Assembly (NCBI GenBank): GCA_009599575.1
Contig: VWND01000016.1
Location: forward strand, 558,001 to 622,000
Length of the DNA stretch: 64,000 bases
Source of the DNA: Blumeriella jaapii
Taxonomy: Eukaryota > Ascomycota > Leotiomycetes > Helotiales > Drepanopezizaceae
Reading direction: 5' to 3'
Position 1 is the stretch's first letter; every line of letters starts with the position of its first letter. Below are positions 21,467 to 34,137 of this stretch, one piece after another. The translations under genes were made by a program, and so were the position numbers. The notes under the pieces are model-generated. The model worked only from the letters and a program-made list of their open reading frames with translations, had not been told where the DNA came from and ran no database searches.

Positions 21467-22935
21467 ATATTTGAACGCAATTTTATTTTATTTAATTTTT
21501 TTAAAAAACATAAAAACCTTTTTGATAGCTTTTTTATTAAAAACGATTTCTTTTATATTAAAAACTTTTAATCTGCAATTTTAGAAAACACTTATTTATT
21601 TAATTTAAATTTTATTAACACTTTCGCTAATATTATAAACAACGACGCTTTTCGTTTTTTTATGCGAGGCCGCATGCCCTTTTTTGGCTCTTTTGGTGCA
21701 CTTTTATTTAATAGCGTTAATATTACCGATTTTATCGAAAAATATAAAAAAACTTATAAGGATTTCGGAGTTTTTAAAACTAAAATGTTCGATAAACTTT
21801 TTCGCTATTATAATCTAATTATTAAAAATATTATTAAATCGATAAACGAATAGAAGGCTATTAGGGTTCGAAATTGGCGTAAGTTAGTTAAAGCTTTGAA
21901 ATCGGAATTTCGAAACCACGATCGTTAGTAAATTCGCGATACTATCGCTTTTTTTAAGCAGTTTGTTATAACAATTCGCTAAGCTAAAAAACTCAAAACT
22001 TATTATCGTATTTATACGAGGGTTTTTAACGTTTTCGTTAACAAAAAAGTTTTAAGCGAAATTAAACAAAAAAAATTGTTTTTATTTGGCTTTTTAATTA
22101 GCATTCGTAACAAAATTATTAAATATTTTAAAATTGATAAATAAAACCCTGAAACCTTCGATTAGTATTTTAAATTTGTGGAGTTCGTTTTTAAACAAGA
22201 TCAAAGCGAACGTACTATCGAAGCTATAAATTAAAAGAAATTTTTCTTTTTTATTTATAAAAAAAACGTGGAAGCTTTAATGCAAAAATATATCCAGCTA
22301 TTAAAAGTTATCGAAATCGCTAAAAGACAATTAGTTATTATATTATTTAATCGCTTCGCAGAATCTATTGGCTTGAAAAAGCTTGATAAAAATATCGAAA
22401 TTTTTGTGTTAAAATTTATCGATATTAAGATTTAAAAGTTTTAAAACAAAGTCGAAGATTTTATGCAATAGCAAAAGAAACTTTTTTACGTTAACTCAAA
22501 TAATAAAAATAATCAAAATAGCCTTTATAACAATTATTTTTTTTAAAATGTTCGAAGCGATTAATTTCGCTAAGCAACCGTAAAAGTAATAGCTGTTTAA
22601 TAGTAATTTCTTCGTGTTAGCGATTAAAATCAGCGAAATATTAATTATAATAACGATTATTAAAGAAAAAGCGGAAATCAACGCGGGAATTAAAATCGCG
22701 GCTATTAAAATAATAAAAGTAATTATTAAAAAAAACCTTGTGGCTTTAAATATGGGTTTTATAATAATAAAGAAATTTACTGCGAAAAACTTTATATTCG
22801 TTTTAAATGCAAAACATTTAATTTTTGTGTAAATAATAATATTTGCTATATTAATAAATATAAAGCGATTTGCTTCGGACCGACGGAAGCAGAAATAAGC
22901 TTTTTTAACAAAGCTGAAAACCAAAGTTAATTAAA
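21467..22935 (+). pseudogene. D1 gag, inactivated
   Basis: The start codon is ATA (21467-21469), ATG in D2 and D3. The capsid begins near the open stretch 21662-21853 (MRGRMPFFGSFGALLF, ITDFIEKYKK), matching the capsid N-terminal region of fungal Ty3/gypsy Gag, and extends to about 22440. A Cys-containing segment follows near 22800-22880, but I cannot define a clean CCHC knuckle. An antisense frame over 22496-22924 is a by-product of the low stop density on that strand. Confidence 0.72.
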
Positions 22936-23199
22936 TATTATTCGTTTAAAAATAAAAGGTACGAAATAAAACGATTATTTGGAAAACAGAAAAAATGCAA
23001 AAACGATTTTTACTGATAAGAAAAAAAACATTTTAAAAAGCGTACTAATTAAAAAGAAAATTTTTATTTTAAGCGTAAATAAAATTTAAACATATAAATA
23101 AAAAACAAATATATATATTGTTAATGCAAATATCGCATTTGCAAATATTATAATTATATAATTAAGCCAGCGAATTATAAGGAAGTAAAATGCTTTTGT

Positions 23200-24030
23200 T
23201 TTATTCGTCAAATCGATTGGTATGAAAAAAAACGTTAAAATCGAAAAAGAAAAAGATTTTGGAATTCGAAAAAAAACCGATGAAATTATCAGAAAAACGC
23301 TTATAATAAAAGAAATTAACGACGATATAAAAAATATCGATATCGATATTCCGGTTTAAATTATTTAGAAAGTATCAGCTTTTAAGCGCTTATTATTAAT
23401 GCGAAGCGAAAAATAAATCGATAAATATATTAGCTTCGAAGCCGTCGACGAAGCTATTAAAAAAATTATAAAACAAAAAATTAAATTAAAATTCAGCGAT
23501 TTATTTAATATAAAAAAGAAATTCGACAAAATTATTAATAAACAAATTTTTGCATTAAAAAAAAACGAGAAAATTAAAATTATTCGAAAAAAAAACGATT
23601 TTAAATTAAAAAAAAACCAAAAAAAAATTTATAACACCGTAATTAATTTAGCCGATAAAAAGGAATCTTCGGAAAAAATCAGCCTTTTAACCTTCGTTAT
23701 AAAAACTTAGAAATCAAAACGACGAAACTGTTTTTATACGGCTATAAAAGTATTAAAAATAAAAATAATATTTAAAAAAAGTACGACCGTTTTCGCTTTA
23801 TTCGATAATAAAGCCGAAGTTAATTATATAAATCAAAAAACAGCCGAAGCTAATAATATTTCGATTATTATCGATAAGCGAATAATTTATATTACCGTTA
23901 ATAAAAATACGATTAAATTCGATAAAATTATACGAAATATAAAAATCGATATTAAAAATATTATTATTTATAAATGTTTTTTAATAATAAAAAAATGCTT
24001 TTATTTTATTATTTTTAAAATACTTTGAAT
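23200..24030 (+). pseudogene. D1 protease and preceding linker, inactivated
   Basis: A charged linker (about 23220-23740) leads to a retropepsin-like block. The active-site region reads ALFDNKAEVNYINQ (from about 23791), the mutated form of a D-S-G-A motif. It ends in a conserved KKCFYF stretch just before 24030. Confidence 0.72.
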
Positions 24031-24239
24031 TTTGAAAAATCTCGTCAGTTTTAAATACACCGAGAACGGTTAAATAAAAGCTTTTTTTTAAAACTGAAAC
24101 CGATTTTTTTAAAATCAAATTATTATCGCCGGCGATAAAGTTTTTTTAATCGACGTTTTATCGAAAAACGAATAGCCGGCTTTAATTTTAAAACAAACGC
24201 TAAGCTGTAATAAAACCTGGAAAATATTCGGCTAAAAGC

Positions 24240-24272
24240 ATTCGCGTTATTAATCGAAATAGCACCGCGAAT
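24240..24272. repeat. 33-nt palindrome-ended repeat, D1 protease-polymerase linker
   Basis: 33 nt, begins ATTCGCGTTAT and ends CACCGCGAAT. In the pol frame it would encode FALLIEIAPRI. Confidence 0.88.
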
Positions 24273-24649
24273 AAAATTGATTAATATTAATATTTTTAAT
24301 TATTAATTCGGAAATAAAAGTTCCGAAGATTTCGTTTTCGTATTAAACAAATCCGATTTATATATTTTATTTTCGTATATTAATATCAGCACTTTTTATA
24401 AGCGCAAAGCTGATAAAATACGATTCGTAAACTTTAGCGAATCCGATAAAAATATTTCCGGAAAAATAAACGATTAATTTAAAAAAAATAAAATAATAAA
24501 GCTATTTTAATTAATTATTAACGAATTCGAAAACTTATTACCGGCCGATTTTCCAGCTTATTACTTAGCAGCCGATTTACAAAAAAACGATTTAATAACT
24601 TAGCAATCGGAATTTAATTTTTGCTAAAAAAAAAAAGGTTTTATACGAA

Positions 24650-26080
24650 GTTTTACGCAATCGAAAAAAAGCTATAGCTTTCGATTTTACCGAAATAAGC
24701 TAATTTAGTTTTAACGTTATATTTTATATCGATATTAAAATCGTATTTTACAAAACCTGGCAAAAAAAAACTTTTTTAATTTTTAAAGCTTTTTAAAATA
24801 AAATAATCGAAATGCTAAAAAAACGAATTAAGCAAAAGATTTTCGAATTCTGCTACGGTTTATACAAAAACAAATAGTTTATCGTTGCGAAAAAAAAAAA
24901 AAACATTTACAAATTTATTATCGCAATCGTCGAAATAAATAAAATAACGATACGAAACGCTAACGTATTATTTAACGTCGATTAATTTTTAAACGAATTC
25001 GTAAAATTAACGATCGCTTTTTTTTTCGATTTGTTTTTCGGCTACGATTATTTAATGCTTAATTTACGATTTCGAAATATAACAGCAATTTAAATTTTAA
25101 TCGGTTTATTACGTATAACGAAAATACTTATAAAAATTATTCATTTAATCGTTTAATTCGTAAAAATCGTATATAAAGTTTTTATAACGTATATTTCCGA
25201 TATTACTTTTTTTTACGTAAACGACGTTAAAATAAAAAATCTTAAATTATATTATAATAATAAAAAAATCTTTTTTAAAATCCGACGCTATATAATAAAA
25301 TATATTTAAAATATCGATAAAATTATAGTTTGCTTCGAAAAAGCCAAAGCTATTATTAGCTTTTAATTAAAATTTTGCATATCCGAAATAAATATCGTTG
25401 ATTATATAATTAATAGCGCTGACCGTTATTTTTAACGAAAAAAAATTAAAAAAATTTATAAATAAAAAAAGTATAAAAATATTACCGAAGCTAAAGCTTT
25501 TATTAGCGTTATGATTTATTATCGTAATTAAATTAAAAACTTTTTTTAAAAAGCTGCATTTATTTACGCTACGATAAAAAAAAAAATCGATTTCGTTTAG
25601 AAAAAAAAGCAGAATAAAATTATAAAAATTTTTAAAAACGATTTTTTATCGGCCTTATCGTTTATACGAATCGATTACAGCCCAAACGCAAAAAAGATTA
25701 TTTTAATTATCGACGCTAATAGTTTCGGTTAAAAAGCTGTATTGCAATAAATCGATAAAAACAAAAAACGACATTTTTTACGATTCGAAAGCGGCTTATA
25801 ATCTTTCGCGAAAGCACGTTACGATGCTATTAAACGAAAATATCGAAGCGTTTTTAAAATAATAAAAAAAATAAAAAGCGAATTATACGGCGTATATTTT
25901 ATTTTGAAAACGGACGCAAAAATCTTTGTCGATTAATTAAATAAAAAAGCTAATGATTTATCGAAAGCGCTCGTTATTAATTAAATAGCTTAAATGCGAT
26001 TTATAAACTTCGAAATTAAGCATATTAAAAAAACAATTAATACAACGGCAAACGGTTTTTTTAAATAAAAACGCTTTTAT
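24650..26080 (+). pseudogene. D1 reverse transcriptase and RNase H, inactivated
   Basis: The polymerase catalytic box reads YVND at 25214-25225, where D2 keeps YVDD, so one catalytic Asp is lost to Asn. The preceding palm blocks match D2. RNase H begins around 25600, with an IDAN motif near 25697-25708 in place of VDAS. CAA-type stops are frequent. Confidence 0.82.
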
Positions 26081-26184
26081 TTATTTAATTTCGCTAAATA
26101 AAACGAATAAAATATCAACGAATAAATCGCTAACGAAATCGGCTGCTTCGTTATTTGCGCTTTTAATTTTATAAAGCCAAAACT

Positions 26185-26217
26185 ATTCGCGTTGTTATTT
26201 CGATTAATACCGCGAAT
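26185..26217. repeat. 33-nt palindrome-ended repeat, D1 RNase H-integrase linker, first
   Basis: 33 nt, begins ATTCGCGTTGT, ends ACCGCGAAT. First of a pair with a 63-nt period. Confidence 0.88.
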
Positions 26218-26247
26218 AAAAAACACCGATTTTCGAGCCGAAAAAGC

Positions 26248-26280
26248 ATTCGCGTTATTATTTCGGCTAATACCGCGAAT
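26248..26280. repeat. 33-nt palindrome-ended repeat, D1 RNase H-integrase linker, second
   Basis: 33 nt, begins ATTCGCGTTAT, ends ACCGCGAAT. Separated from the first by 30 nt. Confidence 0.88.
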
Positions 26281-26539
26281 GGATTTAATCGAAAACGATC
26301 GGAATAAGCCGATTAACGACGAAAATAAACTTTTAATCGATAATTACGAAATCGAAAACTTTTATTTAATCGTATATTATTTAATTATTTTATTTAAACT
26401 ATTTAGCGTGCTAAATTATTAATTTAAATTATTTAAAAACCAAGCTTTCGATTATATTTTGGCCGATAAAAAGCTGTATAAAATAAAAGATAATATATAT
26501 TAAAAACGTTTAGTAATAAATAATAAAGCCGATAAGTTT

Positions 26540-27201
26540 TAAATTATAAAAAAAGCTTACGAAGAAATGTTTTATAAAAAAGCTAAAGTTATTTATTACC
26601 GAATTAAAAACGATTTCTAATAGAAAAAGTATTTCGAAGATTGTAAAGCTTTCGTTAAAAGCTGTATTTTTTGTTAAAAACGAAAGCTTGGCCGAAAAAA
26701 AAACCTATTATATTCGACGTAGTTTTTTAAAATTTAGGAAAAAATCAATTTCGACGTTATACGCGTACCGATTACCGATCGCGGTTATATATGCTTCGTG
26801 TTCGTTATTAACGATTTATTTAAATAGCCTGAAAAACGATTTCCGAAACGTTATTTTCGAAATTATAACGATTTTTTTTAAAAAAAACGTTATATATCGA
26901 TATAATTTGTTTAGCAAATTAAACGTCGATAATAAATCCGAAAACAAAAGCGTTATCGAAACTTTTATAAAAAAATACGGCATTTAACGCATTTAAATTT
27001 TAGCTTATAATTCGAAAAGTAATAAATTCGTTAAACGAAGTTACAAAAATATTTTTAACGGCTTTTTAAAAGTTATTCGAAAAAATTATAAACGTTAATC
27101 GCGGAAATTCTCGGAAATGTTTTTTGTTATACGTATATGTATACACGCTTTTATTAAAATAATTTTATTTTTTATTTAGTACGGCAAAAACGCTCGATTA
27201 T
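26540..27201 (+). pseudogene. D1 integrase finger and core, inactivated
   Basis: The zinc-binding segment includes YYRIKNDF and a Cys pair SCIFC near 26660-26675. The core is open at 26688-26987 and carries VDNKSENKSVIETFIKKYGI near 26925, where the second catalytic Asp and the Glu-side context of a D,D35E enzyme lie. The frame is then cut by D2 (TSD TTAT at 27198-27201) and its tail resumes at 38308. Confidence 0.8.
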
Positions 27202-27468
27202 TGTAAAACGGTGATACCTTGTATTAATAGGAGTTGGTAGTTTTAGCTATGGTCGAGGCATGGACCCCTCCGAGACCCCCTGCCATTGACTACTTTTAAC
27301 AGGTATAAAAGCAAAGCATCCCCTTAGATAGTACCATAGGTATGCAGTTTAATTTATACTTTTACTTATTTTTTTTTTCCTTTTTTCAGTTTTTTCTAAG
27401 GATTTCTTAGACTATTTTACTTACCGATATATGGCCGTATTAATTTGGTTTTTCTATTTATTTTTATA
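27202..27468 (+). repeat. 5' LTR of D2
   Basis: 267 bp, starts TGTAAAACGGTG (unmutated) and ends TTTTTATA. The outer half is nearly unmutated, the inner half is mutated. Confidence 0.93.
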
Positions 27469-28045
27469 TTTGGTGACCTACGCAAAAATTTAAACTTCGG
27501 TGTTTCGTTTTTATATACTCGCCGATGCATTTTTCGAATTCGCAAGTCAAAATCGATTTTGATATTTCGCTACTACGGTTTGAAAGACTTTTCATATGGT
27601 ATTATTCGCAGCTGTATTATATAAAAGATTTTTAATAGCTTTTTTTATTTTGCGTATAATTATTGGATTACAAAAGTGCAATATATTTTAGAAACGTTTG
27701 AAATTACGGTTAGGCGATTTTGAACCGTGCGAAGTTTAAAGTTCGAAAGTCGCTTTTTTGTTTAAAAATAACAAATCGAATATTGGTTCGTACGCTTCGA
27801 CCGCTGCGCTCGGCCTTTCTGAATTAGATTTTTCTTGGTTAAACGCCTGGCGAAAACTTAACCTTCTGATTTTGCGCTTTGTGATTGTAGCAATTACAAT
27901 TTGCGGCTTTTTATTAGAAATAATAAGAAAATAATTGTATATGCATTAGCCTAAGCCACGAAATATCGAAACCGTAGATTATACAGCAATATTATATTAA
28001 TTCAATTAATTTATTAAAAAATAAGTTTTTTAATATATTATTTAA
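27469..28045 (+). other. D2 untranslated leader
   Basis: 577 bp, same layout as in D1 and D3. The hairpin region is GCCACGAAATATCGAAACCGTAGATT cut by RIP-type changes on both arms (near 27955-27980, stems CCACG and CCGTAG). Confidence 0.6.
27471..27488 (+). promoter_or_regulatory. Candidate primer-binding site of D2
   Basis: TGGTGACCTACGC starts 2 bp inside the LTR. Starting with TGG fits pairing with the CCA end of a host tRNA. The tRNA cannot be named from the sequence alone. Confidence 0.5.
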
Positions 28046-29300
28046 ATGTCTGAACGCAATTTTATTTTATTTAATTTCTTTAGAAAACACAAAGACTTTT
28101 TTAATAGCTTTTTTATTAAAAACGATTTTTTTTATATTGAAAACCTTTAATTTGCAACTTTAGAAAACACTTATTTATTTAATTCAAACCTTACTAACAT
28201 TTTCGCTAATATTATGGATAACAACGCCTTTCGTTTTCTTATGCGAGGCCGCATGCCTTTTCCTGGCTCCTTTAGTGCACTTTTATTTAGTAGCGCTAAC
28301 GTTACCGATTTTATCGAAAAATATAAAAAAACCTGTGAGGATTTCGGAGTTTTTAAAACTGAAATATTCGATAAACTTTTTCGCTATTATGATTTAATTA
28401 TTAAAAATATTATTAAATCGATAAATAAATAAAAAGCTATTAGGACTCGAGACTGGCGTAAGCTAATTAAAGCTTTAAAATCGGAATTCCGAAACTACGA
28501 CCGTTAGCAAATTCGCGATACTATCGCTTTTCTTAAACAGTTTGTTATAACGATCCGCCAAGTTAAAAAACTTAAAGCTTATTATCGTACTTATATCAGA
28601 GTTTCTGACGTTTTCGTTAATAAAAAAAGTTTTAAGCGAAGTTGAACAAAAAAGATTGTTTTTACTTATGTAAAAATATGCCCAGCTATTAAAAGTTATC
28701 GAAATCGCTAAAAAATAATCAATTATTATATTATTTAATCGTTTTGCAAAATTTACAGGCTTGGAAAAGCTTGATAAAAATATCGAAACTCTCGTGTTAA
28801 AATTTACCGATATTAAGATTTAAGGATTTTAAAGCAAAGTCGAGGGTTTTATACAATAGCAAAAGAAACTCTTTTACGTTAATTCGGATAATAAAAACGA
28901 TTAAGATAGCTTTTATAATAATTACTTTTTTTAAAATGCGCGAAGCGATTAATTTCGCTAAGCTATCGTAAAAGTAATAGCTGCCTAGTGGCAACTTTTT
29001 CGTATTAACGATCAGAATCAGCGAAATATTAATTATAATAACGATTATTAGAAGAAAAAAAAAAACCAACGCGGAAATCAAAATCGCGGCTATTAAAGTA
29101 ATAAAAATAATTATCAAAACAGATCTCGTAGCCTTAAATATGGATTTTGTGATAATAAAAAAATTCACTGCGAAAAACCTTATATTCGCTCAGAATACAA
29201 AGTATTTAATTTTTGTATAAATAATAAAATTTGTTATATTAACAAATACGAAGCGATTTGCTTCGGACCGACGGAAGCAGAAATAAGCTTTTTTAACAAA
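28046..29300 (+). pseudogene. D2 gag, inactivated, with internal deletion
   Basis: The ATG at 28046-28048 starts a frame that joins, with one TAA from CAA, the open stretch at 28214-28432 (MDNNAFRFLMRGRMPFPGSF, then the capsid). The capsid follows to about 28820. Around 28663-28672 about 190 bp are missing compared with D1 (about 22087-22278). A Lys/Asn/Gln-rich tail and a Cys-containing segment follow. Confidence 0.75.
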
Positions 29301-29559
29301 GCTAAGAATCAGAGCTAATTAAATATTATTCGTTTGAAAGTGAAAAGTACGGAATGGAACGATTGCTTGGAAAACAGAAAGAATATAAAAACGATTTTTA
29401 TTAGTAAAAAAAAAAATATTTCAGAAAACGTACTAATCAAAAAAAACCTCTATTTTAAATGTAAATAAAGTTCAAGTGTATAAATAAAAAACAAATATAT
29501 ATATTGCTAATGCAAGTATCGCATCTGCAAATATTATAATTGCATAATTAAGCCAGCGA

Positions 29560-30420
29560 ATTACAAAAAAGCAAAATGCTTCTGTCCTATTCGCCAAATC
29601 AATTAGTGTAAAAAAGAACGTCAGAATCGAAAAAAAGAAAAATTTTGAAATTCGAAAAAAAACCGATGAAATTATTAGAAAAACGCTTATAATAAAAGAA
29701 ATTAACGACGATATAAAAGATATCGATACCGATACTTCGGTTTAAATTATTTAGAAAGTACTAGCCTTTAAGCGTTCACTATTAATACGAAGCGAGAAAT
29801 AAATCGACAAATATATCAGCTTCGAAGCCGTCGACGAAGCTATTAAACGAATTATAAAACAGAAAATTAAATTGAAATTCAGCGATCTATTTAGCATAAA
29901 AGGAAGATTCGATAAAGTTATTAATAAACAAATTCTTGTATTAAAAAGAAACGAGAAAATTAAAATTATTCGAAAAGAAAACGATTTTAAATTAAAAAAA
30001 AACTAAAAAGAAATTTATAATATCGCAATTAATTTAGCCGATAAGAAAGAATCTTCGGAAAAAGTCAGCCTTTTAACTTTCGCTATAAAAACTCAAAAGT
30101 CAAAACGACGAAACTGTTTTTATACGGCTATAAAAGCGTTAAAAATGAAAATTATGCTTGAGAAAAGTACGACCGCTTTCGCTTTATTCGATAATAAAAT
30201 CGAAATCAATTGTATAAACTAAAAAACGGCCGAAGCTAATGGTGTTCCGATTATTATTGATAAACGAATAATTTACATTATCGTTAATAAAAATACTATT
30301 GAGTTTGATAAAATTATACGGAATATAAAAATCGACGTTAAAAGTATTATTACTTATAAAGACTTTTTAATAATAAAGAAATGCTTCCATTTTATTATTT
30401 TTGAAATGTTTTGAATTTTG
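29560..30420 (+). pseudogene. D2 protease and preceding linker, inactivated
   Basis: A charged linker precedes a retropepsin-like block, whose active-site region reads ALFDNKIEINCIN (about 30180-30218), the Gly-Ala being changed to Lys-Ile. The rest resembles the D3 copy, where the open frame is longest. Confidence 0.74.
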
Positions 30421-30625
30421 AAAAGTTTCGTCAGTTTTAAATACACCGAAAACGGCCAGATAAAAGCTTTTTTTTGGAACTGAAACCGGTCTTTTTAAAA
30501 TCAAATCACCGTCGCCGGCGATAAGGTTTTTTTAGTCGACGTTTTATCGGGAAACGAATAGCCGGCTTTGGCTTTAAAATAAACGTTGAGCTATAATAAA
30601 ACCTGGAAAATACTCGGCTAAAAGC

Positions 30626-30658
30626 ATTCGCGTTATTAATCGAAATAGTATCGCGAAT
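30626..30658. repeat. 33-nt palindrome-ended repeat, D2 protease-polymerase linker
   Basis: 33 nt, begins ATTCGCGTTAT, ends TATCGCGAAT (one RIP-type change in the CACCGCG end). Confidence 0.87.
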
Positions 30659-31019
30659 GAAATTGGCTAATATTAACATTTTTGGCTATTAATTCGGGAA
30701 TAAGAATTTCGAAGATTTCGTTTTCGTATTAAACAAACTCGACCCATATATTTTATTTTTTTATATTAATATCAGCATTTTTTACAAGCGCAAAGCTGAT
30801 AAAATACGATTCGTAAATCTTAGCGAATCCGGTAAAAATATCTCCGGAAAAATAAACGATTGATTCGAAAAAAATAAAATAACAAAATTATTTTAATTAA
30901 TTACCGGCGAACTCGAAGGATTTATCACCGGCCGATTTTCCAGTTTATTATTTAGCAGCCGATTTACAAAAGAACGATTTGATAATTTAGCAATCGGAAT
31001 TCAATTCCTGCTAAAAAAG

Positions 31020-32430
31020 AAAAAAGTTTTATACGAAGTTTTACGCAACCGAAAAAAAGCTATAGCTTTCGATTTTACCGAAATGGGCTAATTTAGCTTT
31101 AACGTTACGCTTTATATCGATATTAAAACCGTATTTTACGAAGCTTGGCAAGAAAAAACCTTTTCAGTTTTTAAAGTTTTTCAGGATAAAATAGTCGAAA
31201 TGCTGAAAAAACGAATTAAGTAAAGAATTCTCGAGTTCTGCCACGGCTTATATAAAAACAAATGATTTATCGTTGCGAAAAAAAAGAAAAGCATTTATAG
31301 ATTTATTACCGCAGTCGTCGAAATAAATAAAATGACGATACGAAACGCTAACGTATTATTTAACGTCGATTAATTTTCGAATAAATTCGCAGGATTAATA
31401 ATCGCTTTTTTTTTTGATCTGTTTTCCGGCTACGATTATTTGGTGTTTAATTTACGATTTCGAAATATGACGGCAATACAAACTCTAATCGATTTATTAC
31501 GTATAATCAAAGTATTTATAAGAGCCATTAATTCAGTCGCTTAGTTCGTAAAAGTCGTGTATAAGGTTTTTATGATTTGCATTTCCGATATTGTTTTGCT
31601 TTACGTTGACGACGTCGGAGTAAAAGGCTTTAGATTATATTATAATAATAAAAAGATTTTTTTTGAAATTCGACGTTATATAATAAAACATATTTAAAAT
31701 ATCGATAAAATTATAATCTGCTTCGAAAAAGCTAAAGCTATTATTAGTTTTCGATTAAAATTTTATATGCTCGAAATAAATATCGTTGGTTATATAATTA
31801 ACAGCGCTGGCCGCTATCCGCAACGAAAGAAAATTAAAAAAATCTGCGAATAGAAAAAGTGTAAAAATATCACCGAAGCTAAAGCTTTTATTAGCGTTGT
31901 GATTTATTATCGTAATTAAATTAAAAACTTTTTTTAAAAAACTGCATCTATTTACGCCATAATAAAAAAAAAAGTCGATTTCGTTTAGGAAGAAAAGCAG
32001 AGCAAAACCATAGAAGTTTTTAAAAACGATTTTTTATCGGCTTTATTTTTTATACGGATCGATTACAGCCCAAACGCAAAAGAAATTATTCTGACCGTCG
32101 ACGCTAGTATTTTCGGTTGAAAAGCTGTATTATAACAAATCGATAAAAACAAAAAACGGCATTTTTTACGATTCGAAAGCGGCTTATAGTTTTTCGCGGA
32201 AACACGCTACGATATTATTAAACGAAAATGTCGAGGCGCTTTTAAAGTAATAAAGAAAATAAAAAGCGAATTGTACGGCGTATATTTTATTTTGAAAACA
32301 GACGCAAAAATCTTTGTCGATTAATTAAATAAAAAAGCCAGTGATCTGCCAAAAGCATTCGTTATTAATTAAATAGTTTGGATACGATTTATGGATTTCG
32401 AAATCAAATATATTAAAAAGATAATTAATA
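31020..32430 (+). pseudogene. D2 reverse transcriptase and RNase H, inactivated
   Basis: The palm includes an FFFDLFSGYDYLVF block near 31408-31450 and the catalytic box YVDD at 31602-31613, intact here. RNase H contains LTVDAS at 32091-32108 with the first catalytic Asp present. Stops of the CAA type still break the frame, for example in the thumb region. Confidence 0.84.
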
Positions 32431-32572
32431 CAGCGGCAGACGGCTTTTTTAAACGAAAACGTTTTTATTTATTTGATTTCGTTGAATAAAGCGAATAAGA
32501 TATCGACGAATAAATCGCTAACGAAATCGGCTGCTTCGTTATTTGCGTTTTGGGTTTTACAAAGCCAAAACC

Positions 32573-32605
32573 ATTCGCGTTGCTATTTCGGCTAGCACCG
32601 CGAAT
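32573..32605. repeat. 33-nt palindrome-ended repeat, D2 RNase H-integrase linker, first
   Basis: 33 nt, begins ATTCGCGTTGCT and ends GCTAGCACCGCGAAT. In frame it encodes FALLFRLAPRI. It is the best preserved D copy. Confidence 0.9.
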
Positions 32606-32635
32606 AAAAAACACCGATTTTCGGGCCGAAAAAGC

Positions 32636-32668
32636 ATTCGCGTTATTATTTCGGCTAGCACCGCGAAT
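32636..32668. repeat. 33-nt palindrome-ended repeat, D2 RNase H-integrase linker, second
   Basis: 33 nt, begins ATTCGCGTTAT and ends GCTAGCACCGCGAAT. In frame it encodes FALLFRLAPRM. It lies 63 nt after the first. Confidence 0.9.
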
Positions 32669-32879
32669 GGATTTGATCGAAAACGATCGGGATAAACCGA
32701 TTAGCGACGAAAATAAACTTTTAATCGACAATTATAAAACCGACGACTTTTATTTAATCGCATATTATTTAATTATTTTGTTTAAATTATTTAGCGTATT
32801 AAATTATTAATTTAAATTATTTAAAAACCAGATTTTCGATTATATTTTAGCCGACAAAAAGCTGTACAAAATGGAAAAT

Positions 32880-33630
32880 AATATATATTAAAAACGCTTA
32901 GTGGTAAATAATAAAACTGATAAATTTTAAGTTATAAAGAAAGCCCACGAAAAAGTGTTTTATAAAAAAGCAAAAGCTATTTATTACCGAATCAAAAACG
33001 ATTTTTAATAAAAAGAATGCTTCGAAAACTGCAAAGCCTTCGTTAAAAGCTGCATTTTTTGTTAAAAACGAAAGCTTGGCCGAAAAAAAAATTTATTATA
33101 TCCGACGTAGTTTTTTGGAATTTGAGAAAAAGTTAATTTCGACGTTATACGCGTATCGACCACCGACCGCGGGCATACGTGCTTCGTATTCGCTATCGAC
33201 GATTTTTTTGAATAGTTTGAAAGGCGATCTTTTCGAAACGCTATTTTCGAAGCTATAGCGATTTTTTTTTGGGAAAACGTTGTATATCGATACGGTTTGT
33301 TTAACAAATTGAACGTCGATAATGGATTTAAAAACAAAAGCGTTATCGAAACTTTTATAAAAAAATACGATATCTAACGTATTTAAATTTTAGTTTACAA
33401 TTCGAAAAGCAACGGATCTATGGAACGAAGCTACAGGGATATTTTTAACGGCTTTTCAAAAGCTATTCGAAAGGGTTATAAAAGTTAATCGCGGAAATTC
33501 TCGGAAATGCTTTTTGTTATACGCATATGCATATACGCTTCTATTAGAGTAATTCCATTTTTCATTTAGTACGGCAGAAACGCTCGATTGCCTTTGGAAA
33601 CAAAATGGCTTATGTAAAAGCTTTATAACG
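32880..33630 (+). pseudogene. D2 integrase finger and core, inactivated
   Basis: The zinc finger includes KAHEKVFYKKAKAIYYRIK and the Cys pair KSCIFC (33046-33063), matching the H-H-C-C integrase finger. The core follows. A frame change near 33215-33265, in a T run, separates the N-terminal from the C-terminal half of the core. Confidence 0.8.
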
Positions 33631-34137
33631 TGGTTAAAATAAAAACGAAAGCAGATTTATTAATAATAAAATTTAAATAACTAAACTACCGCGATATAAA
33701 TATAAAAAAAATAATCTTAAAAAAGAAAAAGTATAAAAAAGCAGCTAAAAAAGTTTGAAATAAAACCAAGGTTTTAAAAAAAACGCTAATTAGAAAAGGA
33801 AATCTGATTTTAATTTACGACGTTCAACGCGCTATCGACAAATCGGCCGATATTAAGCTTAATTATAAATGGCTCGGACCTTACGAAATATACGAGGCCG
33901 AATTGAATAAAAGTTATTACAAGCTTACGAAACTCGATGAAATAAAATTAAAAAAAACGTTCGCCGCCAACCGGTTAAAGCGATTTTACAAAAAAAACCA
34001 GCAAATTTATCTCCTGAATTTTAATTCAGACAGCGATTTCGATTTCAGCGATTCCGACGACGATTCCGACCAAAGCGATTATACTTCTGAAAAAAAAGGA
34101 ATCTTTTGGAAAGGTTTGAAAGCAACCGAACGATAAT
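33630..34137 (+). pseudogene. D2 integrase C-terminal GPY-type tail
   Basis: A frame that is largely open contains WLGPYEIYEAELNKSYYKL (about 33868-33924), the GPY/F module of Ty3/gypsy integrases, then FAANRLKRFY. It ends in a Ser/Asp-rich acidic tail (about 34030-34085) near the stop at 34135. No chromodomain follows. Confidence 0.82.

Noticed and set aside
22496..22924. Antisense open frame of 142 codons (minus strand), and the similar ones at 28797-29168 and 57721-58236
   Set aside because: It overlaps family-D gag on the opposite strand in all three copies. Coding-strand C-to-T and G-to-A changes create few stops on the antisense strand, so long shadows are expected. Composition is Ile/Leu/Lys-rich without motifs.
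26185..26280. CRISPR array (33-nt repeat, 30-nt spacer)
   Set aside because: There are only two units, located inside a retrotransposon pol gene, with the same spacer sequence in all three D copies and no cas-like gene.
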